Shown: positions 44,070 to 51,859 of the stretch, piece by piece
How positions within the stretch are numbered: position 1 is the first letter of the stretch
Layout: each line of letters opens with the position of its first letter
NCBI RefSeq assembly: GCF_000144625.1
Contig: NC_014376.1
Location: forward strand, 1,922,001 to 1,986,000
Reading direction: 5' to 3'
DNA from: [Clostridium] saccharolyticum WM1
Lineage (GTDB): Bacteria; Bacillota; Clostridia; Lachnospirales; Lachnospiraceae
DNA length: 64,000 nt
Program-made: the position numbers and the translations under genes
Notes under the pieces: generated by a model
What the model was told of the DNA's origin: nothing
What the model saw: the letters and a program-made list of their open reading frames with translations, nothing else
The model's database searches: none

Positions 44070-44882
44070 ATGAGCAAAGTCATATCTTTGCAGGAGGCGG
44101 CATCCCGGATCCAGGATGGGGATATTCTGGGCCTTGGGGGCAATGTGCTTCATCGGGCGCCCATGGCAATGGTACGGGAACTGGTGCGTCAGAAGAAAAG
44201 AAATCTAAAGCTGGTAAAGACCGCAGGAGCCATGGATGTGGATCTGCTGTGCTTTGGCGGCTGCGTTACCAGCGTTGATGCCGGCTTTATCAGCTATGAA
44301 AGCGAATATTCCCTGGCAGGCCATTACCGCCGGGCGGTTGAAAGCGGGGCTGTAAAAGGGAATGAACATGCCTGCTATACGGTGATATCCGCCCTCCGTG
44401 CCGCCAGCTACGGGGTAGGTTTCATGCCTGTAAAAGGGCTTGTGATCAGCGATCTGATTGATGCAAATGACTATTTTATTCGGGTCGAGGATCCCTTTAC
44501 CAAGGAACCGGTTACTGTGGTAAGGGCCATAAGGCCGGACGTTGCGGTCCTCCATGTCCAGGAGGCGGATGAGGATGGAAATGCAAGGATCACAGGACCT
44601 TTGTTTGAAGATGTCCTGTTTTCCAGAGCAGCCAAAAGAGTCATCCTGACAACGGAAAATATCGTCCATGGATCCGTATTTAAGGGCAGCCAGAAAAAGG
44701 CAGACATACCCCGGTTTCTGGTGGAAGCGGTGGTCAAGGTTCCCAAGGGGGCTTCTCCCTGCTCTTGCCCGGGCTTGTATGACATTGACGGAAAGAATTT
44801 AAAGGAATTTAAAGGCTTAAAAGATATGGATGGCCTTTATGCCTATTTAAAGGCATTTGAAAAATCCGACTATAAAGGATAA
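44070..44882 (+). CDS. CoA-transferase family I, subunit A (GctA/IpdA-like)
   Basis: 270-residue subunit of a glutaconate-CoA-transferase-type enzyme. The N terminus has the family GDILGLGGN-type oxyanion segment (IQDGDILGLGGNVLHRAPMAMV). DEDGNARITGPLFEDVLFSRAAKRVILTTE and a C-terminal SCPGLYDIDGKNL are typical of subunit A. It pairs with the gene 11 nt downstream. Within the BMC operon it might move CoA between acyl groups or act as a hydrolase; see the note on subunit B. Confidence 0.88.
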   Translation: MSKVISLQEAASRIQDGDILGLGGNVLHRAPMAMVRELVRQKKRNLKLVKTAGAMDVDLLCFGGCVTSVDAGFISYESEYSLAGHYRRAVESGAVKGNEHACYTVISALRAASYGVGFMPVKGLVISDLIDANDYFIRVEDPFTKEPVTVVRAIRPDVAVLHVQEADEDGNARITGPLFEDVLFSRAAKRVILTTENIVHGSVFKGSQKKADIPRFLVEAVVKVPKGASPCSCPGLYDIDGKNLKEFKGLKDMDGLYAYLKAFEKSDYKG

Positions 44883-44893
44883 GGGGGCATGGC

Positions 44894-45619
44894 ATGATGG
44901 AAGAAAAATACAGAGTCTGCGATATTATGGTCTGCGCCATGGCCCGCTTCATACCTGACGGCAGCAAGGTGTTTCACGGGGTTTCTTCCCATATGCCCAT
45001 GATAGCCCTTCTGCTGGCAAAGGCACTTCATGCGCCGGGAGCCGTGCATCTGAACATACCTGGAGGAACAGATCCGGAACCAATAAGGCTTAAGAAGTAT
45101 ACCAGCGCAGGTCCCGAGCTTATGGAACGGGCTACCGCTTATTTCCCGCTCATGGAGGTTTTTGACCTGGCCATGAGAGGGGATCTGGATGTGGCATTTT
45201 TAAGCGGCATCCAGTTTGATTTCCATGGCAATGTCAATGCATCAGTCATCGGAGATTATAAAAAACCAAAGGTAAGGATGCCGGGAGGGGCAGGCAGCGC
45301 CGTACTCATTCCAACCGCAAAAAGGGCTATACTCTGGAGGACAAAGCATGATAAGCGCACCTTTGTCAACCAGGTGGATTTTGTAACGACCAGGGGAAAC
45401 GTGGACCGGATCGTTACACCCTTGTGCATCTTTAAAATGGAAAACGGGGAAATGGTACTGGAAACCATCCATCCCACTTCCAGCTTAGAAGAGGTGAAGG
45501 AAAATACCGGATTTCCTATAAAATGCTCCCATGTCGCCTATACGCCACTTCCTACCAGGGAAGAACTGAGTGCACTGAAACGGATCGATCCGGGAGATTT
45601 CAGAAATATAGAATTCTAA
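44894..45619 (+). CDS. CoA-transferase family I, subunit B, apparently lacking the catalytic Glu
   Basis: 241-residue partner of the preceding subunit. VFHGVSSHMPMIALLLAKALHAP and SGIQFDFHGNVNASVIGDYKKPKVRMPGGAG are GctB-family blocks, and HPTSSLEEVKENTGFPI matches the C-terminal part. Where GctB has the catalytic Glu in a VESG motif, this protein reads LNIPGG, so Ile55 aligns with the Glu. Without that Glu the usual covalent CoA-thioester mechanism is unlikely, as in IpdAB-type hydrolase relatives. It may therefore be a CoA-dependent lyase or hydrolase rather than a transferase. Confidence 0.85.
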   Translation: MMEEKYRVCDIMVCAMARFIPDGSKVFHGVSSHMPMIALLLAKALHAPGAVHLNIPGGTDPEPIRLKKYTSAGPELMERATAYFPLMEVFDLAMRGDLDVAFLSGIQFDFHGNVNASVIGDYKKPKVRMPGGAGSAVLIPTAKRAILWRTKHDKRTFVNQVDFVTTRGNVDRIVTPLCIFKMENGEMVLETIHPTSSLEEVKENTGFPIKCSHVAYTPLPTREELSALKRIDPGDFRNIEF

Positions 45620-45630
45620 GGAGGCCAGTT

Positions 45631-46797
45631 ATGGCGCTTGAAAGGATCAATGCAGTAGGAACCAGCTTTTTTGGCCGCGGCTCCATGGGACTGCTGCCGG
45701 ATGAGCTTAAGAAACGGGGATTTAAGCGGGGACTTATTGTTACAGACCCGTTTCTGTATGAAAATGGTACCGGAGATAACGTAGGAGCCTGCCTTTTAAA
45801 GGCCGGGGTGGAATATGCCATTTATTATCTGGTTGAACCGAATCCTTCCACAACCATTGTCAATGACTGCCTGAATGCGGCATTGGCACTGGAAGTGGAC
45901 CTGCTGGTGGCCGTGGGTGGAGGCTCGGCCATTGATACGGCAAAGGCAGTCAGCATTGTCATGGCAAACGGCGGCAAGGTAGAGGATTATGAGGGAGTGA
46001 ACCGTTCCCGCAAACCGGGGATTCCCATTGTGGCAGTGAACACTACCGCAGGGACCGGCTCCGAAGTTACGGCATTTTATATTGTGACTGACCCGGCGAG
46101 GCATTCCAAGATGTGTATGGTGGACCCTAACGCTATGGTCACCATTGCAGTCAATGATGTGGACCTGATGATGACCATGCCAAAGGGCCTTACGGCTTCT
46201 ACAGGAATGGATGCCATGACTCACGCCGTTGAAGCGGCTGTGGCAAAGAGAGCTACACCATTTACAGATAAAGATGCTCTCTGGGCTATGGGAGTGATCC
46301 GGACCTATCTGCCGGAAGCGGTGGCAGACGGCAGCAAAGAAAAGGCCAGGGAGATGATGGCTTATGGGGAATACAGCGCAGGAATGGCTTTCTCCAATGC
46401 AGGGCTTGGCATGGTCCATGCCATGGCACATTCCCTGGGCGGCCGCAATAATCTGCCTCATGGCATCTGCAATGCGGTTTTGCTGCCCTTTGTTATGGAA
46501 TTTAACGGAAGCAGGCCGGAGACCGCAGTGCGGTATAAAAAGGTGGCAGAGGGACTTCGGCTTCCAGGGGCGGCTGCCATGACAGGGGAACAGGCGGTAA
46601 AGGAATCAGTAGCATGTATCAGGCGGTTGTCTAAGGAAGTTGGTATCACACAGAGTTTGCAGGATCTTAAGGTGAATCCTGAGGATTTTAAGGCTTTGGC
46701 AGAGGTTGCGCTGTGTGATTCCTGTATGGAAGATAATCCCTTCCGGCCTACGCTCCAACAGGTAATAGAGGTATATCGGAACGCCTATGGAAAATAG
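45631..46797 (+). CDS. Iron-containing alcohol dehydrogenase
   Basis: Group III alcohol dehydrogenase of 388 residues, reducing the pathway aldehyde to an alcohol and regenerating NAD. The ATG at 45631 (AAGGAGG) is used; the frame upstream overlaps the CoA-transferase gene. LVAVGGGSAIDTAKAV binds the nucleotide, TTAGTGSEVTAF is the family motif, GMDAMTHAVEA and GMVHAMAHSLGGRNNLPHGICNA supply the Fe ligands. In BMC loci such enzymes make ethanol or propanol as the fermentative branch. No obvious encapsulation peptide is seen. Confidence 0.95.
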   Translation: MALERINAVGTSFFGRGSMGLLPDELKKRGFKRGLIVTDPFLYENGTGDNVGACLLKAGVEYAIYYLVEPNPSTTIVNDCLNAALALEVDLLVAVGGGSAIDTAKAVSIVMANGGKVEDYEGVNRSRKPGIPIVAVNTTAGTGSEVTAFYIVTDPARHSKMCMVDPNAMVTIAVNDVDLMMTMPKGLTASTGMDAMTHAVEAAVAKRATPFTDKDALWAMGVIRTYLPEAVADGSKEKAREMMAYGEYSAGMAFSNAGLGMVHAMAHSLGGRNNLPHGICNAVLLPFVMEFNGSRPETAVRYKKVAEGLRLPGAAAMTGEQAVKESVACIRRLSKEVGITQSLQDLKVNPEDFKALAEVALCDSCMEDNPFRPTLQQVIEVYRNAYGK

Positions 46798-46893
46798 GCT
46801 GGCCTATGTAGCTAATTTTAGTAACACAGGATACGCATGAAAAGTTTCTGTATGGCTCAATGGCAATAAATTGCGGGAAGGAGAGGGAAATAA

Positions 46894-47907
46894 ATGAAAA
46901 AACTGATTAATGTACCGGAAAACTATGTAAATGAGATGCTGGAGGGGATCTATCTTGCCCATCCGGATCACGTCACTTATACCGCAGGCGATTTACGCTG
47001 TCTGGTCACCTCCAATAAGGTGGAGGGAAAGGTGGGAATCGCAACCGGAGGAGGTTCTGGACATCTTCCTCTGTTTTTAGGCTATGTGGGAAAGGGAATG
47101 TTGGATGGCTGCTCTGTTGGAGATGTCTTCCAGTCTCCAAGCGCAGAGCAGATGCTGCATGTGACCAAGAGTATTGATTCCGGAGCAGGCGTTCTTTATA
47201 TATACGGCAATTATAACGGGGATATCTTTAATTTTGACATGGCTGCAGAGATGGCGGATATGGAAGAGGGAATCCAGGTGGAAAGCGTCGTAGCGGGGGA
47301 AGACGTGGCATCTCCCAAGGCGGCGCCAGGAGAGAAGAATACCAGAAGAGGAGTGGCTGGCATCTTTTTTGTATATAAATGCGCAGGCGCGGCAGCTGCG
47401 GCAGGGAAGGATCTGCAGGAAGTAAAACGGATAGCAGAGAAGGCAGCCGCCAGTGTCAGAACCATGGGTGTTGCCCTGACGCCATGTACTGTGCCGAGAG
47501 TGGGTCATCCCGGGTTTGAAATCGGAGAGGATGAAATGGAAATCGGTATGGGAATCCATGGGGAGCCTGGAATCCGCCGGGGGAACATTGAGACTGCAGA
47601 TGAGATCACATCAGAAATGATGGAAAAGATCCTTGAGGACATCCCATTTGCTGCTGGAGATGAGGTTGCAGTCCTTGTAAACGGACTGGGGGCAACTCCT
47701 CTTGATGAACAGTATATTGTGGCCAGAAAGGTCAATCAGATTCTGGAAGAAAAGGGGATCATGGTTCACCGCTATTATGTAGGGGAATATGTGACTTCCA
47801 TTGAGATGGCGGGCTTATCCATTTCTCTTTTAAAAATGGATGAGGAACTGAAGGGTTACCTGGATGCTCCCGCTGATACGCCGTTCTTTAAACAGGGAAC
47901 TATCTAA
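46894..47907 (+). CDS. dhaK: Dihydroxyacetone kinase subunit DhaK-like
   Basis: 337-residue DhaK-type subunit that binds a short ketose covalently as a hemiaminal. GIATGGGSGHLPLFLGYVGKGMLDG is the conserved substrate region, and the substrate-binding His sits in EIGMGIHGEPGIRR. GVAGIFFVYKCAGAAAAAG is also typical. Paired with a DhaL-type gene 24-86 nt downstream. No DhaM phosphoryl donor is encoded in the window, so phosphate must come from a distant PTS protein or from ATP. It might recover dihydroxyacetone or a related ketose from side reactions. Its membership of the BMC operon is inferred from the absence of a terminator in the 96-nt gap. Confidence 0.9.
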   Translation: MKKLINVPENYVNEMLEGIYLAHPDHVTYTAGDLRCLVTSNKVEGKVGIATGGGSGHLPLFLGYVGKGMLDGCSVGDVFQSPSAEQMLHVTKSIDSGAGVLYIYGNYNGDIFNFDMAAEMADMEEGIQVESVVAGEDVASPKAAPGEKNTRRGVAGIFFVYKCAGAAAAAGKDLQEVKRIAEKAAASVRTMGVALTPCTVPRVGHPGFEIGEDEMEIGMGIHGEPGIRRGNIETADEITSEMMEKILEDIPFAAGDEVAVLVNGLGATPLDEQYIVARKVNQILEEKGIMVHRYYVGEYVTSIEMAGLSISLLKMDEELKGYLDAPADTPFFKQGTI

Positions 47908-47993
47908 AAAAATGCTGCAGGAAATGGAAAGTGGCGGATATTGTATGTCATGATTATATATGCCGCCGGAGCAGCGGCAGAATGGAGGCTGAT

Positions 47994-48611
47994 ATGAACC
48001 AGCAGGAACTGATAGCCATGCTTGAAAGAATAAGTAAAATCATGGAGCAAAACCGGAACTACTTAATTGAGCTGGACAGTGTTGTAGGAGACAGTGATCT
48101 GGGGCTGACCATGGCGGATGGATTCGGAGCAGCCTATGAATCGGTTTCCGATGGGGCGGAACCAGATCTGGGCAAGCTTTTGTACAAAGCCGGAAAAACC
48201 ATGGGAAATAAGGTTCCTTCCACCATGGGGACATTAATGGCGGCAGGGCTGATGCGTGCCGGAAAAGTCTTAAAAGGAAAGACGGATTTGTCCTGTGCAG
48301 ATGTTGCCGGACTGTTTGAAGCTTATGAAGCCGGTGTTGCAGATCTGGGTAAGGCGAAATTAGGAGATAAAACCTTTTTGGACGGATTTCATCCCGGAGT
48401 GCAGACTCTTAAGGCTGAATTGGAAGCAGGAGTCTCCCTTAGGGAAGCTTTTGGCAAGGCTGCTGAAGCTGCCTGGGAAGGCTTTGAACAAACAACAACT
48501 CTCATAGCCGTTCATGGAAGAGCGGCTACCAGGGGGGAAGCTTCCCGGTCCTTAAAGGATCCGGGAGCCGCTGTGGCAGCGCTGATTATGAAGGCTGTTG
48601 CTGACCAGTAA
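47994..48611 (+). CDS. dhaL: Dihydroxyacetone kinase subunit DhaL-like
   Basis: 205-residue ADP/ATP-binding subunit. The ATG at 47994 follows GGAGG (47984-); the longer frame upstream has no site. LDSVVGDSDLGLTMADGF holds the three Asp that bind Mg-nucleotide; the usual GDGDxG is here GDSDLG. KAGKTMGNKVPSTMGTLMAAGL is the phosphate loop and LIAVHGRAATRGEASRSLKDPGA the C-terminal signature. Works with the DhaK-like protein upstream. Ends at a strong terminator that closes the whole locus. Confidence 0.9.
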   Translation: MNQQELIAMLERISKIMEQNRNYLIELDSVVGDSDLGLTMADGFGAAYESVSDGAEPDLGKLLYKAGKTMGNKVPSTMGTLMAAGLMRAGKVLKGKTDLSCADVAGLFEAYEAGVADLGKAKLGDKTFLDGFHPGVQTLKAELEAGVSLREAFGKAAEAAWEGFEQTTTLIAVHGRAATRGEASRSLKDPGAAVAALIMKAVADQ

Positions 48612-48637
48612 AAAGACGGATATCTATGATGAGACAG

Positions 48638-48668
48638 GAGGGAGAATTCTATGATTCTCCCTCTTTTC
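48638..48668 (+). terminator. Terminator closing the BMC/Dha operon
   Basis: GAGGGAGAAT (48638-48647) pairs with ATTCTCCCTC (48654-48663) around a 6-nt loop, followed by TTTTC. Confidence 0.85.
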
Positions 48669-48789
48669 GCACCGGATACACCTGTTGTTGGCGTATCCGG
48701 ATGCAATAACCGCCCTTATGATGAAAAGTGCCCGGTAGTATACCTGGATTACAGTGACCAATAATAATAAAATGTTAAATATTATTAAT

Positions 48790-48819
48790 TTGACTTATAC
48801 AGGACAGATATAATATAGT
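48790..48819 (+). promoter_or_regulatory. Promoter of the SIMPL-domain gene
   Basis: TTGACT (48790-48795), an 18-bp spacer and TATAGT (48814-48819) give a leader of ~120 nt. The remaining bases of the 48612-48946 spacer show only the operon terminator. Confidence 0.45.
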
Positions 48820-48946
48820 ATCGTTATAATACATCATGCTTCCGGAAATGCGCCCAGCACCTTTTGACGTTATCATATTATGAAAAACGAAGGAAAGAAT
48901 AAGACAGAAAACCGGAGGGAAAGGTTACATTGAAAGGAGTTTCATT

Positions 48947-49693
48947 ATGAATGAAATGAACAAAAGGTCAGTCAGCATCATTGCTGTAGCCATTATTTTG
49001 GCCACAGGTGTCATCGGAGCCGCACTTATCCTGACTAACGGCATTGTGAAAGTCAAAGCTTCCAAGACCAATGTCGTAGTTACCGGTTCTGCCAAACAGC
49101 AGATCTCCTCTGATTTAATTGTCTGGACCGGCAGTTTTAATGCCCAGTCAGCGAATCTGCAGGATGCTTATACCAAATTAGAGGCAGGCAGGGATAAGGT
49201 CTCCGCTTATCTGACGGGCAATGGCATCGCAAAGGATGATTTTGTATTCTCAGCCATTACGACCACCGTCAATTATGCCATGAACGAGTATGGCAATTAT
49301 ACCAATGAAATTGATAATTATGCCTTAAGCCAGACCGTAACCATAAGCTCAGGGGAAATTGATAAGATTACGGAGATTTCAAGAAATGCGACGGAACTGC
49401 TGAATCAGGATGTTGCTTTTGAATCCGATCCTCCCCAGTATTTTTACACAAAACTGGCGGACTTAAAGGTTGCCATGCTAGCGGAAGCGACTAAGGATGC
49501 TAGAAAACGTGCCGAAATGATCGTAGAAAATGCAGGAAATAAACTGGGCGATTTAAAATATGCGGATATGGGTGTCATGCAGATCACTCCCTTATATTCC
49601 AATGAAGTAGACGATTATGGGATCAATGATACCTCATCTCTGGAGAAAGAAATTACCGCAGTAGTGCATTGCCAGTTTGAAATTGCAAAATAA
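48947..49693 (+). CDS. SIMPL (DUF541) domain exported protein
   Basis: 248 residues with one N-terminal hydrophobic segment (SVSIIAVAIILATGVIGAALI), so membrane-anchored with the domain outside. NVVVTGSAKQQISSDLIVWTGSF begins the SIMPL/DUF541 domain, and ATKDARKRAEMIVENAGNKLGDLKYADMGVMQITPLYS is its conserved C-terminal part. The family is linked to envelope stress and oligomeric channel-like assemblies in a few bacteria, but its role in Firmicutes is unclear. Monocistronic. AAAGGAG precedes the ATG. Confidence 0.88.
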   Translation: MNEMNKRSVSIIAVAIILATGVIGAALILTNGIVKVKASKTNVVVTGSAKQQISSDLIVWTGSFNAQSANLQDAYTKLEAGRDKVSAYLTGNGIAKDDFVFSAITTTVNYAMNEYGNYTNEIDNYALSQTVTISSGEIDKITEISRNATELLNQDVAFESDPPQYFYTKLADLKVAMLAEATKDARKRAEMIVENAGNKLGDLKYADMGVMQITPLYSNEVDDYGINDTSSLEKEITAVVHCQFEIAK

Positions 49694-49772
49694 CAGTTTC
49701 ACATGGTTCTATGAACATGTGTCATGTTTTGGATTGACTACGTTTTCACTATCTTACAGATACATATATGGA

Positions 49773-49806
49773 TGCCGGGCTTTGAAAAAAAGCCCGGCAT
49801 TACTTT
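49773..49806 (+). terminator. Terminator after the SIMPL gene
   Basis: TGCCGGGCTTT (49773-49783) pairs with AAAGCCCGGCA (49789-49799), then TTACTTTT. It may also serve the convergent subtilase gene. Confidence 0.85.
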
Positions 49807-49855
49807 TATGATTTTAATTGGCAGCCAAAGGCTGTGCCGTTTAATCTTGCATTCT

Positions 49856-51529
49856 TTAAATAGCGGCAATTTTTTGAAACAGTTTGTATACATCCATCTG
49901 GCCATATCCCCAGATATTGTTGGGATAAGTATAGGCACTGTTTCTGTATGCTCCCCGCATCATCATATGGTTGATCTGAACTCCTGTGACTGAGGTATGA
50001 TTGCCTTTGCAGAATCCCCATTCCATAATAAGCGCTGCTACTCCTGCTGCGTGGGCTGCAGCGGCACCGGTTCCGGTTATGCTTCCATACTGATTTCCGG
50101 GAATGGCGCAGGGGATGTGGTATCCGGGAGCAGCTACATCGGGGACAATCTCTCCGAACCTGGAAAAGCCTCTTCCTGATTCTTTCAGTATGCTGCCGTC
50201 AAACTGGTTATAAGCAGAAACGGTCAGGGGGGTTCTGGCATTTCCGGGGGAGGTTATGGTGTTATCCGGGCTTGAACCAAAAAAATAAGTCTCGTTCGTG
50301 ATCAAATTTCCTGATGGCAGCCAGGAATGGAAAGAGAAAGGTTCGTTATCAATACTGGAAACCTGAAAATACCAGATTCCGGGAATTGGATTGTCAAACC
50401 GTAATAAAAGGAGCTGGTCTCCGCTGGAGCCTTCTAAAAGGATATTGTTGATCCAAATGGTAGTTTGGCCCAGGGAAAGTCTGTATTTTTGACAATCCGT
50501 GGACGCAGGAGATATGCTTTGGACGATCTCCCGGTTGGGTGCGAAAATTTCGATGGTTATTTTCCCGGGAAGAAAGGGCCAGATTTCCATTGAAAATTTT
50601 TTATCATTTTTTCCGATATTTAAATTAAATCCATTGCAAAAGGGCGCTGCTGCAGAATAATAGAAATAGTGTCTTCGGTTATTTCCTTCATTTCCGGCCG
50701 CCACTGTTACGTCTGTTTTAGGCAGCCGCACAATATGGTCTAAGTAGGAGCTTAAGACACCCAGTCCGTCATGGCCTCCCTGGCTGCTTCCCATTGCAAT
50801 GCATATGACAATGGGCAGTTCGGTTCTTTCAGAAACAGAGAGAAGGTAACGGATTCCCAGCATAATATCTGATTCCTGATAGCACATGGCTTGATCCGGA
50901 GCAAAAAACAGTTTTTTTAAATTTTCCTTTGCCTCTTTTAATTTTACGACTACCAGCTCTGACTGAGGAACAACACCGGTAAAAGATTGTTCTTCATTGG
51001 CACTGCCGGAGGCTATGCTTGCAATTGCAGTGCCATGTCCGCTGGCATCAAATGTGGGGACAATGGACAGAGGATCACTTGATTTTAATGCGGTATTAAT
51101 GTGGTTTTTACTATATTCAGAACCGAAACTAAAAGCTGTAGGAGGCTTGCCGCTTTGATCTGTCTGGTCCCAAATGGAGAGAATACGGGTGGAACCGTCG
51201 CGATTTCTGAATGCTGGATGCTGGTAATCAATACCGGTATCAACAAAGCCGATCAGCACCCCCAGACCCATCAAACTTAAATGGGGGTGCTGGCGGATAT
51301 TGCTGATGCCGGATTTATCAATACTTATTTTTGAGGATAATGTAAAAAGAGAGGGAAAATTGTCGTAAGGATATAGACCCAGGTCGCAGGCATCCATACT
51401 GTTTTTCCATATATGCAGCAGTGAGAACTTGTCATTCAGGACCGTAATATTGTTGCTGGCATTTAAATCGGGAACTAAAGAGTTGCTGATGATTAAATCA
51501 TAATATTCGTTGTCAAATATTTTATTCAT
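49856..51529 (-). CDS. Csp-like S8 family peptidase with catalytic Ser replaced by Gly (probable pseudoprotease)
   Basis: 557-residue subtilisin-fold protein without a signal peptide, with length and inserts like clostridial Csp germination proteases. Asp97 lies in GFVDTGIDY, His165 in DASGHGTAIAS and the oxyanion Asn in AAGNEGN, all intact. The Ser motif GTSxA is instead GTGAAAAHAAG: residue 488 is Gly, encoded by GGT at 50066-50068 (complement). The insert typical of Csp jelly-roll domains (~310-440) is present. It stands alone, outside a recognisable csp operon. In C. difficile, the CspC pseudoprotease has a Gly at the Ser position and acts in germinant sensing, so a sensory or scaffolding role is possible. 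Confidence 0.88.
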   Translation of the reverse strand: MNKIFDNEYYDLIISNSLVPDLNASNNITVLNDKFSLLHIWKNSMDACDLGLYPYDNFPSLFTLSSKISIDKSGISNIRQHPHLSLMGLGVLIGFVDTGIDYQHPAFRNRDGSTRILSIWDQTDQSGKPPTAFSFGSEYSKNHINTALKSSDPLSIVPTFDASGHGTAIASIASGSANEEQSFTGVVPQSELVVVKLKEAKENLKKLFFAPDQAMCYQESDIMLGIRYLLSVSERTELPIVICIAMGSSQGGHDGLGVLSSYLDHIVRLPKTDVTVAAGNEGNNRRHYFYYSAAAPFCNGFNLNIGKNDKKFSMEIWPFLPGKITIEIFAPNREIVQSISPASTDCQKYRLSLGQTTIWINNILLEGSSGDQLLLLRFDNPIPGIWYFQVSSIDNEPFSFHSWLPSGNLITNETYFFGSSPDNTITSPGNARTPLTVSAYNQFDGSILKESGRGFSRFGEIVPDVAAPGYHIPCAIPGNQYGSITGTGAAAAHAAGVAALIMEWGFCKGNHTSVTGVQINHMMMRGAYRNSAYTYPNNIWGYGQMDVYKLFQKIAAI

Positions 51530-51859
51530 GATAAAGCCCCCATCCTGCTTTTTTAAACGCAGTATATAGTTATCTTATGCGTAGATATGGGGGTTCATGA
51601 AATGTTATCTTTCTTGGGCGGCTCAACGTCCTTAAAAGTTTGTAGAAAACCGTATGCTCTAGGTTATACCGTTTTTTGTGATATGGGATGGGAACGCAGT
51701 CTTCCCTGGATTATATGATTCCTATAACAGAAAAAGGAAAATGAGCAAAGTGCACAGAGATTTTTTGCATGCGTTCCTGATATTGGTTCATGAAGGTCCA
51801 GGAACTATATAAAAAGACGGAACCAGTCCGGGGACTGTCCGTCTTTTTGTGGTGGGAAT
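51530..51859. other. Intergenic spacer, no gene recognised
   Basis: The only structure found in this 330-bp spacer is the minus-strand terminator at 51811-51848. The subtilase ribosome binding site (GGATGGGGGC on the minus strand) lies at its low end; no convincing promoter hexamers were found for it. Confidence 0.5.
51811..51848 (-). terminator. Terminator of the Lys-rich membrane protein gene
   Basis: AAAAAGACGGA (51811-51821) pairs with TCCGTCTTTTT (51838-51848). The structure is symmetric, so it has a T-run on either strand, but only the minus-strand gene reaches it. Confidence 0.8.

Noticed and set aside
45796..46461. Antisense 221-codon open frame
   Set aside because: It lies wholly opposite the Fe-alcohol dehydrogenase, has a His/Cys/Ser-rich composition typical of a shadow frame and no ribosome binding site.
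29485..48611. Assignment of the BMC locus to L-fucose/L-rhamnose breakdown
   Set aside because: The aldolase and shell genes resemble that class, but the kinase is MtnK-type and the isomerase MtnA-type, with no FucI/RhaA or FGGY kinase in the window.
49724..49993. Plus-strand 89-codon frame after the SIMPL gene
   Set aside because: It spans a terminator hairpin and the antisense of the subtilase 3' end.
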